Source: Erysipelotrichaceae bacterium
GTDB lineage: Bacteria > Bacillota_I > Bacilli_A > Erysipelotrichales > Erysipelotrichaceae
Length of the DNA: 64,000 nt
NCBI GenBank assembly: GCA_017428765.1
Contig: JAFRQF010000025.1
Span: 1-64,000 of the forward strand
Direction: 5' to 3'
Part shown: positions 44,163-53,527 of the stretch, one piece after another
How positions within the stretch are numbered: position 1 is the stretch's first letter
Layout of the letters: each line of letters begins with the position of its first letter
Translations under genes and position numbers: made by a program
Notes under the pieces: model-generated
What the model saw: only the letters and a program-made list of their open reading frames with translations
Told to the model about the DNA's origin: nothing
Databases searched by the model: none

Positions 44163-46109
44163 ATGAGACCGATCGAATTAGATCAATTTACCAGATTCCA
44201 TTTTTTATCATCCTTACATCTTTCCGGTGACAAAAAGAAGATCTTTTTCGTCGATACGAAGATCGACATGGAAGAAAACGGCTACAAGGCAAAACTTGTT
44301 TCCATCGATCTTCAGAGTCAGGAAAGCAAGGACGTCACGGACTATGAAAAATCCGTTCCGTTCATGTCTTTGAAAGACGGCATCTTCTTCATCAGGAACG
44401 ATCCCGACAGCAAGGAGATCGCATCTTCTTTCTACAAGGTCGAAGAAGAAGGCAACACGTTCGCCTTCAAGCTTCCGATCGCCGTTTCGGCTTTGAAAGA
44501 TCTCGATGATGATCATTATGTCGCCTTATCGCAGACCAACCGTGCCTGTCCGGATTATTATGCTCTGTCCAAAGAAGATAAGGAAGCTTACGACAAAAAG
44601 GTCAAAGATAATGAAGACTATATCGTTTTTGATGAATATCCTTTCGTATTCAACGGGGCAGGTGTAGTCAACGGCAACAGAAACTCCTTATTCCTGGTCG
44701 ATAAGAAAGACTTCAGTGTAAAAAAGATCACGCCGGCGACTTTCGATGTTTCGAGCTTCGAAGTCATGAATGGAAAGATCATCTTCTCAGCCAACGATTT
44801 TACGACCTATAAGACCAAATGGGACAAGGTCTACGAGTTTGATAAAGAAAATGGCATCACGATGATCTACAAAGACAAGATGGCCATCCATAAGGTCTTT
44901 AAAGATAAGGGAAGGGTCTTCGTATTCGGCACCTTTGCGAAAGATTTCGGTGAGATGGAAGCCGGCAAGTTCTATGAACTCAAAGACGGAAAGATGGAAT
45001 TGAGAGTCGATAATGAATTCTCCATGTACAACTCGGTCGGTTCCGATTCCCGCTATGGCAGAGGCAAGAACAGTTTCAAAGATAATGAAGACAATTATTT
45101 CCTGACCTGTGACAAGGACAGAAGCATCGTCCTGAAACTGGAAGAAGGCGGTTTGAAGAAGGCTGTCGATATCGAAGGTTTCTCCGTCGATGATTTCGTA
45201 AAAGTGAATGATGACTTTTATTGCATTGCCATGAAAGATCAGAAACTGCAGGAAGTCTATAAGGTCAACGGAAACGAAGTGAAGCAGCTGACTTCCTTCA
45301 ATGAAGAAGTATTCAAAGATTACTATGTGGCAAAGCCGGAAAAGATCACGGTGAAAAAAGCGGCCGATATCGACGGCTGGGTACTCAGACCATTCGATTT
45401 CGATGAAAACAAGTCCTACCCGGCGATACTGGATATCCATGGCGGTCCGAAGACGGCATATGGTGAAGTCTACTACCATGAGATGCAATACTGGGCATCG
45501 AAAGGCTACTTCGTCATGTTCTGCAACCCAAGAGGGTCTGATGGCAAGGGCAACCAGTTTGCCGACTTGAGACACCAGTTCGGCGGCATCGACTACCAGG
45601 ACATCATGGCTTTCGTCGATCTGGTCTTGGAAAAATATCCGTGGATCGACAAGGAAAGACTGGGTGTCACCGGCGGTTCCTATGGCGGTTATATGACCAA
45701 CTGGATCATCGGTCAGACCGACCGTTTCAAAGCAGCAGCTACCCAGCGTTCGATCTCCAACTGGATCTCGGAAGTCGGCGTTAGTGACTACGGCATCGAT
45801 TTCCCGATCGAACAGGAGTTCGGCGATGTGAGGAATTGTGCCGGTGAGCTTTGGGGCATGTCGCCTTTGAAATTCGTCAATAACGCAAAAACACCGACGC
45901 TCTTCATCCATTCCACGGAAGATTACCGCTGCCCGGTCCCGGAGGCTTTGCAGTTATATACGGCACTTACCTGCAACGGTGTCGAAACAAGGATGTGCTT
46001 ATTCAAAGGTGAGAACCATGAGCTTTCCAGAAGCGGGAAGCCGACGCACCGCATCCGCAGACTTGAAGAGATCACAAACTGGATGGACAGCCATCTGGCG
46101 CAGGAATAG
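44163..46109 (+). CDS. S9 family serine peptidase (prolyl oligopeptidase/acylaminoacyl type)
   Basis: A 648-residue cytosolic peptidase. Residues 1-390 form a beta-propeller-like domain, and residues 400-648 an alpha/beta hydrolase with nucleophile motif GGSYGGYMTNW, the Asp in FIHSTEDYRCP and the His in GENHELSRSG. Such enzymes clip short peptides, often after proline or acylated residues. AGGAGG precedes the ATG. It follows the opp transporter and starts a row of four peptidases, pointing to breakdown of imported peptides. Confidence 0.93.
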   Translation: MRPIELDQFTRFHFLSSLHLSGDKKKIFFVDTKIDMEENGYKAKLVSIDLQSQESKDVTDYEKSVPFMSLKDGIFFIRNDPDSKEIASSFYKVEEEGNTFAFKLPIAVSALKDLDDDHYVALSQTNRACPDYYALSKEDKEAYDKKVKDNEDYIVFDEYPFVFNGAGVVNGNRNSLFLVDKKDFSVKKITPATFDVSSFEVMNGKIIFSANDFTTYKTKWDKVYEFDKENGITMIYKDKMAIHKVFKDKGRVFVFGTFAKDFGEMEAGKFYELKDGKMELRVDNEFSMYNSVGSDSRYGRGKNSFKDNEDNYFLTCDKDRSIVLKLEEGGLKKAVDIEGFSVDDFVKVNDDFYCIAMKDQKLQEVYKVNGNEVKQLTSFNEEVFKDYYVAKPEKITVKKAADIDGWVLRPFDFDENKSYPAILDIHGGPKTAYGEVYYHEMQYWASKGYFVMFCNPRGSDGKGNQFADLRHQFGGIDYQDIMAFVDLVLEKYPWIDKERLGVTGGSYGGYMTNWIIGQTDRFKAAATQRSISNWISEVGVSDYGIDFPIEQEFGDVRNCAGELWGMSPLKFVNNAKTPTLFIHSTEDYRCPVPEALQLYTALTCNGVETRMCLFKGENHELSRSGKPTHRIRRLEEITNWMDSHLAQE

Positions 46110-46124
46110 AAAGAAGGAGACGCT

Positions 46125-47558
46125 ATGACACAATTTGATCTGAGCAGACCGCAGAACTACTGGTTCAATGAGATCGCCAAGATCCCGCACCCGTCAAGAC
46201 ATGAAAAGAAGATCTCGGATTTCATCGTGGAATTCGCCAGGGAAAGAGGTCTTGAATATAAACAGGATCACGTCTGGAACGTCATCGTCGAAAAACCGGC
46301 ATCGCCGGGCTATGAAGATGCGCCGGCACTGATCATGCAGGCTCACATCGATATGGTCCCGGCCAAGGTGGACGGATCGGACCATGACTTTGAAAACGAT
46401 CCTCTGGATCTTTATGTCAATGAGGAAGGCTGGTTACACGCCAGGGGGACGACCTTAGGCGGAGATGACGGCCATGGCGTGGCATATATGCTGTCGCTGC
46501 TCGATGATAAGGAAGCCAAACATCCGAGACTTCAGTGTTTCTTCACGACGATGGAAGAGATCGGATTATTGGGATCCATGGAGATCAAGCCGGAAGATGT
46601 CAAGGCTGACCGCATGATCAATCTTGACGGCGGCGGAGAGACTTCAACAGGTATCTCGGCAGCCGGCGGCTGCAATGTCTACATTCATAAGGACATCGAA
46701 TGGGTCACATCCGAAAAGCCGACATACTGCATGAATATCTCGGGACTGACCGGCGGACATTCCGGCGGCCAGATCCATCTGGAAAAAGGCAATGCGATCG
46801 TCATTGCTGCAAGAGTCATCGAAGAAGCTTTCATGAAGGGGATGGACTTTGAACTGGTCTGTCTCAAGGGCGGCGAAAAAGACAACGCGATCCCAAGAGC
46901 TGCTTTCATCACATTCAATTCTTCGACACCGTTTGAAGAGATCAAAGCGATCTTCGAACAGACGCAATCCAATATAAAAACGGAACTGGAGTTCTCCGAT
47001 CCGGAGATCTGCGTGAGCGTTGAAGAGACAGATAAAGCAGGAAGATATATCAAAGACGGCAAAGATATCATCGATTACGCCTATCTGCAGCCAAACGGCT
47101 TCCAGCATCGTTCAATGGCGATCGAAGGCTTGACACTGACTTCATTGAATCTTGGTGTAGCTTCGACAGATGAAAAGGAAGTCTTCCTGGATACGCTGAT
47201 CCGTTCGGCAATGGATCATGCATCAGACGATCTGAAAGACCGTCTGTGCCTGCTGGCGGATAAATGCAATGTCCGTTTCGAATCACCGATGCGCTACTCC
47301 GGCTGGAACTATGAACCGAAATCGGAGATGAGAGAAAAACTCAGAGCGGTCGTAAAGGAATTCGGCGGAGAATTGAGCGAACACGCGGGACACGGCGGAA
47401 ACGAGTGCGGTGTGTTCAAGGCACTGAACCCAAAGCTTGACATCATCACTTTCGGTCCGATCGGCAAAGATGTCCATACACCGGAAGAAAAACTGGATCT
47501 GGAAAGCTTCGAGCGTTCCTACCAGATGTTGAAAAAACTTGTCAGTATGTGTGATTAA
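46125..47558 (+). CDS. pepD: Aminoacyl-histidine dipeptidase PepD (M20 family)
   Basis: A 477-residue di-zinc dipeptidase. AHIDMV, LGGDDGHGVAYML and TTMEEIGLLGS hold the metal ligands and catalytic acid; GGHSGGQIHLEKGNA is in the lid domain and the last His is in GPIGKDVHTPEE. It cleaves X-His and other dipeptides in the cytosol. It lies 15 bases after the S9 gene. Confidence 0.95.
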   Translation: MTQFDLSRPQNYWFNEIAKIPHPSRHEKKISDFIVEFARERGLEYKQDHVWNVIVEKPASPGYEDAPALIMQAHIDMVPAKVDGSDHDFENDPLDLYVNEEGWLHARGTTLGGDDGHGVAYMLSLLDDKEAKHPRLQCFFTTMEEIGLLGSMEIKPEDVKADRMINLDGGGETSTGISAAGGCNVYIHKDIEWVTSEKPTYCMNISGLTGGHSGGQIHLEKGNAIVIAARVIEEAFMKGMDFELVCLKGGEKDNAIPRAAFITFNSSTPFEEIKAIFEQTQSNIKTELEFSDPEICVSVEETDKAGRYIKDGKDIIDYAYLQPNGFQHRSMAIEGLTLTSLNLGVASTDEKEVFLDTLIRSAMDHASDDLKDRLCLLADKCNVRFESPMRYSGWNYEPKSEMREKLRAVVKEFGGELSEHAGHGGNECGVFKALNPKLDIITFGPIGKDVHTPEEKLDLESFERSYQMLKKLVSMCD

Positions 47559-47571
47559 GGAGGATAAATAC

Positions 47572-48150
47572 ATGGCAAAAGGTATCGTAGTTATTTTGAG
47601 CGGAGCCTCTTCCGTAGGCAAAGGCAAGATCCGTGACAAACTTCTGGCAGATCCGGAACTGAATCTGTTCTTCTCGATCTCTGAAACGACCCGTCCGAAG
47701 AAGGAAGGAGAGGTCGATGGCAAGGATTATTATTTCGTTTCCCACAAGCAGTTTGCGGATTCCGTCAAAAATAAGGAATTTCTGGAATATACCGAATTCA
47801 ACGGTTATTATTACGGGACCCCGAAAGCCCAGGTCGATTTCCTGGTCTCCAAGGGCAAAAACGTTCTGATCGAAGTCGAAGCGCAAGGCGTCGGTCCGAT
47901 CAAGCTGAATATCCCGGAGTCCATTGCGTTCTTCGTCATGCCGACGAGTTTTGAAGAGCTTGAAAAGCAGATCCACGAGATCTACAAGGATGATGAGGCT
48001 TCCGTGCAGAGACGTCTGAACAAGGCGAAGATGGAAATGGAGATCGCTCCGCTTTTCAACAACATCGTCTACAACGATGATGCCGATAAGGCAGTCGAAC
48101 AGATCAAGAAGATCGTGATGGAAGAAATGGAGAAGAGAAACGATGAATAA
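47572..48150 (+). CDS. Guanylate-kinase-like protein with altered P-loop
   Basis: A 192-residue protein clearly of the guanylate kinase family: EGEVDGKDYYFVSHKQF, EYTEFNGYYYGTP and EVEAQG align throughout. The P-loop reads GASSVGKGK (11-19) instead of GPSGVGKGT, losing the usual hydroxyl residue, and the GMP-binding arginine pair reads R41-P-K-K44, with Lys at the second position. It might be an active divergent Gmk or a paralogue with another role. AAGGAGG precedes ATG 47572. It sits unexpectedly among peptidase genes and overlaps the next by 8 bases. Confidence 0.8.
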   Translation: MAKGIVVILSGASSVGKGKIRDKLLADPELNLFFSISETTRPKKEGEVDGKDYYFVSHKQFADSVKNKEFLEYTEFNGYYYGTPKAQVDFLVSKGKNVLIEVEAQGVGPIKLNIPESIAFFVMPTSFEELEKQIHEIYKDDEASVQRRLNKAKMEMEIAPLFNNIVYNDDADKAVEQIKKIVMEEMEKRNDE

Positions 48151-49384
48151 GTGGCAGCTTGAAAAACTCGCAAGAGTTCTGATCAGGACCGGTGTCAACC
48201 TGCAGGAAGGGGAAACGGTCGTGTTGCAGACGGATACGGCGGCGATCGATCTGGCCAGAGAGATCACCAAGGAAGCCTTTGCGGCAGGTGCGGCAAACGT
48301 TGAAGCATTCATCGAAGATGCCGAGATCAACCACCTCAAGGCTTTGAACTGCACACCGGAGACTTTGCGTGATCTTCCGGATTGGAAGAAAGAAAGCCTT
48401 GATTCCATCCTTCGTACCGGCAAAGGCGTACAGCTCGGCGTCAGAGCTTCCAGACCTTCCATCAACCTTGATGTTCCGGATGAGAATCTGAAAGCCCAGG
48501 CTTACGCATCCAATGAATTAAGGAATGTCGTACGTCATTACATCCATCAGGGGTGTCTGAAATGGACGGGCACGATCTATCCTTCCATGGAATGGGCAAA
48601 GAAAGTCTTCCCGGAATTCGATGACGAGACTGCCTATGCGAAACTTGAAGATGCCATCTGCAAGATGATGCGTGTCGATGAAGATTCCGATCCGGTCGAA
48701 AACTGGAAGAAACATTGCGAAGAGCTGGCGGAACGTTCCAAGAAGCTCAACGACTTCAACTTCAAGTCCTTACATATCACATCGGAACTTGGAACCGACT
48801 TAAAGATGGATCTTGTTGAAGATCATATCTGGTGTTCGGCAGGGGAAATGGGTTCGCAGAACGTCAATGCCCCATACGTCGCCAATATGCCGACCGAAGA
48901 AGTCTTTACCGATCCGGATTTCCGTACGGTAAACGGCATAGCCTATGCATCCTTCCCGTTATTCATTTCCGGAAAGCTCGTAAAAGATTTTTCCATCACG
49001 TTTGAAAACGGCAAAGCCGTCGACTGCAACGCTTCGGAAAACGTCGAATTCTTAAGAGAAGCACTTTTCAGAGATGAGACGACAAGACAGCTCGGTGAAG
49101 TGGCGCTGGTCTCCAAGAAGTCACCGATCCGTCAGATGGGCAGGATCTTCTACAACGGTCTGATCGATGAGAATGCCGCCTGCCACCTGGCCTTCGGCAC
49201 GAGCTTCCCTGACTGCGTTAAGTACGGAACGGCTCTGACAAGAGAACAGCTGATCGAAAAAGGCGTCAACTTCTCCGTTTCCCATAACGACTTCATGATC
49301 GGTACCGATGACATCAAGGTCGTAGGCACGACCCATGACGGGACAGAAGTCACCATCATGGAACATGGCGATTTCGTCATTTAG
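48143..49384 (+). CDS. M29 family aminopeptidase
   Basis: A 413-residue metallo-aminopeptidase of the AmpS/PepS (M29) family. The N-terminal KWQLEKLARVLIRTGVNLQEGE and the C-terminal HLAFGTSFPDC, VSHNDFMIGTDDIKVVG segment with metal ligands are conserved. It removes N-terminal residues from peptides in the cytosol. It overlaps the guanylate-kinase-like gene by 8 bases and is followed 9 bases later by the M24 gene. Confidence 0.94.
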   Translation: MNKWQLEKLARVLIRTGVNLQEGETVVLQTDTAAIDLAREITKEAFAAGAANVEAFIEDAEINHLKALNCTPETLRDLPDWKKESLDSILRTGKGVQLGVRASRPSINLDVPDENLKAQAYASNELRNVVRHYIHQGCLKWTGTIYPSMEWAKKVFPEFDDETAYAKLEDAICKMMRVDEDSDPVENWKKHCEELAERSKKLNDFNFKSLHITSELGTDLKMDLVEDHIWCSAGEMGSQNVNAPYVANMPTEEVFTDPDFRTVNGIAYASFPLFISGKLVKDFSITFENGKAVDCNASENVEFLREALFRDETTRQLGEVALVSKKSPIRQMGRIFYNGLIDENAACHLAFGTSFPDCVKYGTALTREQLIEKGVNFSVSHNDFMIGTDDIKVVGTTHDGTEVTIMEHGDFVI

Positions 49385-49393
49385 GAGAAGCCA

Positions 49394-50677
49394 ATGATCT
49401 CAAAACAGGAATTTCTAGTGGAAGATATTCCGGATGTCGATTCGCTTTCCGATAAGATCTTAGGCTACCGTCAAAGAGGAAAGCTTCTGGATAAGTGGCT
49501 GGTCTCAAGACTTGATACGCTGCTTCCGAAACTGATGAAGGATGCCGATATCGACTGCTGGGTTTTGATCAACAACGAATACAACGAAGATCCGATCTTC
49601 TGGACGCTGACCACTTACGATCAGATCACCGCCAGAAGGCTGACCATCATGATCTTCCATCTGGAAGAAGACGGAAGCGTAAAACGCTATTCGATCACCC
49701 GCTATCCGATGCCCAATTACGAACAGCTTTGGAACGACCAGTCGATCGGCCAGATGAAGACACTGGCTGACACCATCAAAGGCTGGAACGTGAAAAAGAT
49801 CGGTCTGAACTTCTCGGATGATTTCGCGTATGCCGATGGTCTGTCTTATTCGTTATATCGCGACTTCGTCAAGGAACTTGACGAGGAAGAAAAAGCCAAG
49901 ATCGTCTCAGCGGAAAACGTTTCCGTAGGTTGGCTGGAAACAAGAAGCGAAGAGGAGATGGCGGCGTATAACGATATCGTACAGATCGCCCATACTTTGA
50001 TCGCCCAGGCCTTTTCCAACAAAGTCATCCATCCGGGCGTCAGCACGGCAGATGATGTCAAATACTGGATGCTGCAGAAAACGATCGACCTGGGACTTGA
50101 GCCTTGGTTCGATTATGAAGTCTCGATCCTAAGAAACGGCAAAGACCATCTCGAAGGGGAGGAGATCATCCTTCCGGGCGATATGCTTCACTGCGATGTC
50201 GGTTTCCGTTATCTGAACCTTTGTACGGATACGCAGGAACTCTGTTATATCCTGAAAGACGATGAATCCGATGTACCCGAAGATCTCAAACAAGGCATGG
50301 CGATCACCAACCGCTTGCAGGATATCGTCATTGAAGAGCTCAAGATCGGAAGGACCGGAAACGAAGTGCTCAAAGCTTCCCTGGAAAAGGCGAAAGCGGA
50401 AGGCATACGTCCTTGTATCTACACCCATCCTCTGGGCTTTCATGGCCATGCGGCAGGTCCGACGATCGGCCTTTGGGACAAACAGAACGGCGTGGAAGGA
50501 AGCGGCGATTACCCGGTCCATGACAATACCGCGTATTCATTGGAACTCAACGCGACGGCATATTGCAAGACCTATGGTTGCGATGTGCGCTTCGCTATGG
50601 AGTCTGACATCTTACTTAAAAACGGCAAGGTGTATTTCTTAGCCGGCAGGCAGGAAAACTTCCACCTGGTCAAATAA
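49394..50677 (+). CDS. M24 family metallopeptidase (Xaa-Pro peptidase-like)
   Basis: A 427-residue protein with a creatinase-like N-terminal domain (1-190) and a C-terminal pita-bread domain. Metal ligands are visible in LHCDVGFRYLNLCTD (two Asp), HPLGFHGHAAGP (His), SLELNAT (Glu) and AMESDILL (Glu). It is likely to act on proline-containing peptides and so complements the S9, M20 and M29 enzymes. TTAGGAG lies 7 bases before the ATG. Last gene of the peptide operon. Confidence 0.9.
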   Translation: MISKQEFLVEDIPDVDSLSDKILGYRQRGKLLDKWLVSRLDTLLPKLMKDADIDCWVLINNEYNEDPIFWTLTTYDQITARRLTIMIFHLEEDGSVKRYSITRYPMPNYEQLWNDQSIGQMKTLADTIKGWNVKKIGLNFSDDFAYADGLSYSLYRDFVKELDEEEKAKIVSAENVSVGWLETRSEEEMAAYNDIVQIAHTLIAQAFSNKVIHPGVSTADDVKYWMLQKTIDLGLEPWFDYEVSILRNGKDHLEGEEIILPGDMLHCDVGFRYLNLCTDTQELCYILKDDESDVPEDLKQGMAITNRLQDIVIEELKIGRTGNEVLKASLEKAKAEGIRPCIYTHPLGFHGHAAGPTIGLWDKQNGVEGSGDYPVHDNTAYSLELNATAYCKTYGCDVRFAMESDILLKNGKVYFLAGRQENFHLVK

Positions 50678-50689
50678 CAAATATCATCA

Positions 50690-50712
50690 AAAGCCCGTTG
50701 AAACGGGCTTTC
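50690..50712 (+). terminator. Intrinsic terminator of the peptidase operon
   Basis: Stem AAAGCCCGT/ACGGGCTTT (about 50690-50698 with 50703-50711) followed by TCTT. The T-run is short, so read-through is possible. Confidence 0.75.
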
Positions 50713-50748
50713 TTAAGCATTTAAGGCGGGAAATTCTGCTGCGTGTGT

Positions 50749-50754
50749 TAAAAT
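50749..50754 (+). promoter_or_regulatory. -10 element of the ABC exporter gene, leaderless placement
   Basis: TAAAAT, extended by TGT, ends 7 bases before ATG 50762. No ribosome binding site is visible. Confidence 0.55.
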
Positions 50755-50761
50755 TCTTATT

Positions 50762-52519
50762 ATGTTGAAACGATTCTTTTCTTATTACAGACCATATTTA
50801 AAAACATTTGCGCTCGATATGAGCTGCGCTTTAGGCAATTCCGCTGTCGGCGTCTTATATCCGATACTGACCAGATATATGCTCAATGATCTGATCCCGA
50901 ACCGCAAGTTCGATCAGATCATCATCTTCGGTGTCGTGCTTTTGCTGGCGTATGTGGTGAAGATGCTGATGAAGTATTCGGTCGACTACTACGGCCATAT
51001 GGTCGGTACGAGACTTCAGGCCGATATGCGCAGGGAACTCTTCGCAAAACTGGAGAAACTGCCGTTTTCTTACTTTGACAATAACGAGACCGGCAAGATC
51101 ATGTCGCGTATCACCTCCGACTTGCAGGAGATCTCCGAGCTGGCCCACCACGGTCCGGAGATGCTGGTGATGACTTCGTTCTCGCTGATCTTCTCCCTGG
51201 TCTATCTTTCCTCCATCAATGTGACGCTGGCTTTGATCATCTTCTCCTGTTCGCCTTTACTGATCATCATCACGGTGATCGTCAGAAAGAAGCACCTGGA
51301 ATCTTCCAGACGGGCAAGACGTTCGTTGGCGCAGATCAATGGCGATGTCAACTCTTCGGTTTCCGGCATCCGCATCACCAAGGCATTCAACAATGCCGAT
51401 AAGGAGATGGAAAAATTCGAAGTCGGAAACAAGGCCTTCGTTGAGGCAAAGCGCGGCCAGTATTTCACCATGGCCATTCAGCATGCCGCAACGATCTTCG
51501 TGACGGACATCTTCAATGTCGTCTGTCTGATCTCCGGCGGTATCTTCTTATACAATGGGGCGATCAGCTTCGGTGATTATTCGACATTCATCGTATCCGT
51601 TTCCTTCTTCACCAGCCCGATCTTGCAGCTGGTCCAGTGGATGGAACAGTTCGATGAAGGCGTGACCGGTTTTGAACGTTTCTGTGAGATCATCGATCTG
51701 CCGGTCGAGGAAGACCGCAAGGATGCAAGAGATATCGAAAAGCTCAACGGCGATATCCGATTCGATGAGGTCTGTTTCTCCTATAACCTGGATGAGAAAA
51801 GGGAAGTCCTCGATCACATCAGTTTCACCGTTCCGAAGGGAAAGACGATCGCACTTGTCGGTCCTTCCGGCGGCGGCAAGACGACGATCTGTCATCTGCT
51901 TCCGAAATTCTATCATCCGCAATCTGGTGTGATCTCGATCGACGGCAACGATATCGAAGATATCACGATGCAGTCCTTAAGAGAAAACATCGGTATCGTC
52001 CAGCAGGATGTCTTCCTGTTCTCGGGAAGCTTCGCGGACAACATCGCCTATGGCAAGAAGGATGCGACGATGGACGAGATCATCGAAGCAGCTAAAAAAG
52101 CCAATATCTATGACTATATCCTCTCGCTGCCGGAGGGCTTTGATACAGAGATCGGCGAACGCGGCATACGTCTTTCCGGCGGCCAGAAGCAGCGCCTTTC
52201 GATCGCCCGTGTCTTCTTGAAGAATCCGAGCATCCTGATCCTTGATGAAGCGACGTCCGCCCTTGACAATACGACGGAAGCTCTCATTCAGGAAGCCCTG
52301 AACTCTCTGAAAAAGGGCAGGACGACGATCGTCGTAGCTCACAGATTATCGACCATCAAGAATGCCGATGAGATCCTGGTCGTCGCCAACGGAAAGATCA
52401 GGGAATCCGGTACGCACGATGAACTGCTCAGAAAAGATGAGGGTATCTATAAGAGATTATACGAATCACAGTTCCTGGATTCGGATTTCGGAATCGATTC
52501 AAAAATGATGATGTCCTAG
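50762..52519 (+). CDS. ABC exporter, fused permease and ATP-binding protein
   Basis: A 585-residue half-transporter. Residues 1-320 hold six membrane helices; residues 335-585 are the ATPase with Walker A GPSGGGKTT, signature LSGGQKQR, Walker B ILILDEATSALD and H-loop AHRLST. It resembles MsbA/LmrA-type lipid or drug exporters. It is a single gene without a partner half-transporter nearby, so it probably works as a homodimer. Substrate unknown. Confidence 0.92.
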   Translation: MLKRFFSYYRPYLKTFALDMSCALGNSAVGVLYPILTRYMLNDLIPNRKFDQIIIFGVVLLLAYVVKMLMKYSVDYYGHMVGTRLQADMRRELFAKLEKLPFSYFDNNETGKIMSRITSDLQEISELAHHGPEMLVMTSFSLIFSLVYLSSINVTLALIIFSCSPLLIIITVIVRKKHLESSRRARRSLAQINGDVNSSVSGIRITKAFNNADKEMEKFEVGNKAFVEAKRGQYFTMAIQHAATIFVTDIFNVVCLISGGIFLYNGAISFGDYSTFIVSVSFFTSPILQLVQWMEQFDEGVTGFERFCEIIDLPVEEDRKDARDIEKLNGDIRFDEVCFSYNLDEKREVLDHISFTVPKGKTIALVGPSGGGKTTICHLLPKFYHPQSGVISIDGNDIEDITMQSLRENIGIVQQDVFLFSGSFADNIAYGKKDATMDEIIEAAKKANIYDYILSLPEGFDTEIGERGIRLSGGQKQRLSIARVFLKNPSILILDEATSALDNTTEALIQEALNSLKKGRTTIVVAHRLSTIKNADEILVVANGKIRESGTHDELLRKDEGIYKRLYESQFLDSDFGIDSKMMMS

Positions 52520-52534
52520 ACATCATCATTTTTT
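52501..52534. terminator. Strong bidirectional terminator
   Basis: A perfect 14-bp stem (52501-52514 with 52520-52533, loop CCTAG) with T- and A-runs at either end. It holds the TAG of the exporter gene in the loop and the TGA of the convergent GH5 gene in the stem. Confidence 0.93.
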
Positions 52535-53527
52535 GTCAGAATACTTTGCGATCGTATCGATCAGCCATGTGCCGGCCGTTGAGAAGTCTTCTCTTACAAA
52601 GCCCCGGTCTTTGAGACAGTCTCTTCTGATGGCTGCCGATGCTTCGGCTGTCTTGGAGAACTCCCACATGCAATAGGAGATCCGATTGTCTTCCAGGAAT
52701 GAGATCCAGGTGTCGGCTTCTTCGATATCGATCGGCAGATTGCCGGTCGACGCCGTGATGCCGAATTCCGTTACGAATAAAGGAAGACCTTTTTCAATGG
52801 CGATCTGGGCTTTATCCCGCAGCTGCTGTCTGTGAGAAGCGGAATAAAAGTGCAGGGTGTAGAGAAGATTGCCGAAATCCAGCGGATCATTTGCGGCAAT
52901 GTCGACATCCTGCGACCAGTTCGGTGTACCGACGATGATCGCGGAGTCCGGGTCATTGTTTCGGATGATCGGTATGATGACCTCCGCATAGTTTTTGATA
53001 TCCTTCCATTCCGTTTTGTTGGGTTCATTGCAGATCTCATAAAGCACATGGACTTCGTCCTTATACTTTGCGCTGACTTCTTCGAAAAACAGCTTTGCTT
53101 CATCGATATACTTATTGGGATCGCCGTCTTCGAGGATGTGCCAGTCGATGATGACATACATGTCATTGTTTCTGGCATAGTTCACACCGTCGTCGATGGC
53201 TTTTATAAGACGGTTCTGGTCTGCGCCGGTACAATAACCCACGTTTCCCACGCCCCAGGTATACATGGCGAGACGGAATACGTTGGCTCCCATCAGATGG
53301 GAGATGTCATGGAAGCATTCATCGTTGATGTAGCGCTCACTTAATGACAAGCCGTAGCTCGAGATGCCTCTTAGCATCACAGGCTGTCCGTTTTTATCGC
53401 AGAGTCTTGTATCGATGACTTTAAGCTTGCCAGCGCTCGACGGCCGGTCTTTGCCGTCAAAGGAAGCTTTCTGCGTACAGGCGCTTAATACCAACAGACA
53501 TAATAGGATGCTCAGGATCTTTTTCAT
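52526..53527 (-). CDS. GH5 family lipoprotein, putative endoglucanase
   Basis: A 333-residue surface enzyme. The signal ends in LSAC with Cys17. The TIM barrel carries RGISSYGLS at the start, the acid/base Glu in YEICNEPN and the nucleophile Glu in FVTEFG, all typical of GH5 cellulases. It would cut beta-glucan chains outside the cell into pieces for the ABC importer at 59098-63584. It overlaps the upstream phosphorylase gene by 4 bases. GAGGTG precedes the ATG. Confidence 0.9.
   Translation of the reverse strand: MKKILSILLCLLVLSACTQKASFDGKDRPSSAGKLKVIDTRLCDKNGQPVMLRGISSYGLSLSERYINDECFHDISHLMGANVFRLAMYTWGVGNVGYCTGADQNRLIKAIDDGVNYARNNDMYVIIDWHILEDGDPNKYIDEAKLFFEEVSAKYKDEVHVLYEICNEPNKTEWKDIKNYAEVIIPIIRNNDPDSAIIVGTPNWSQDVDIAANDPLDFGNLLYTLHFYSASHRQQLRDKAQIAIEKGLPLFVTEFGITASTGNLPIDIEEADTWISFLEDNRISYCMWEFSKTAEASAAIRRDCLKDRGFVREDFSTAGTWLIDTIAKYSDKK

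Noticed and set aside
44787..45911. 374-residue minus-strand frame inside the S9 peptidase gene
   Set aside because: Antisense to a clear peptidase with all catalytic motifs; no start signal or family match.
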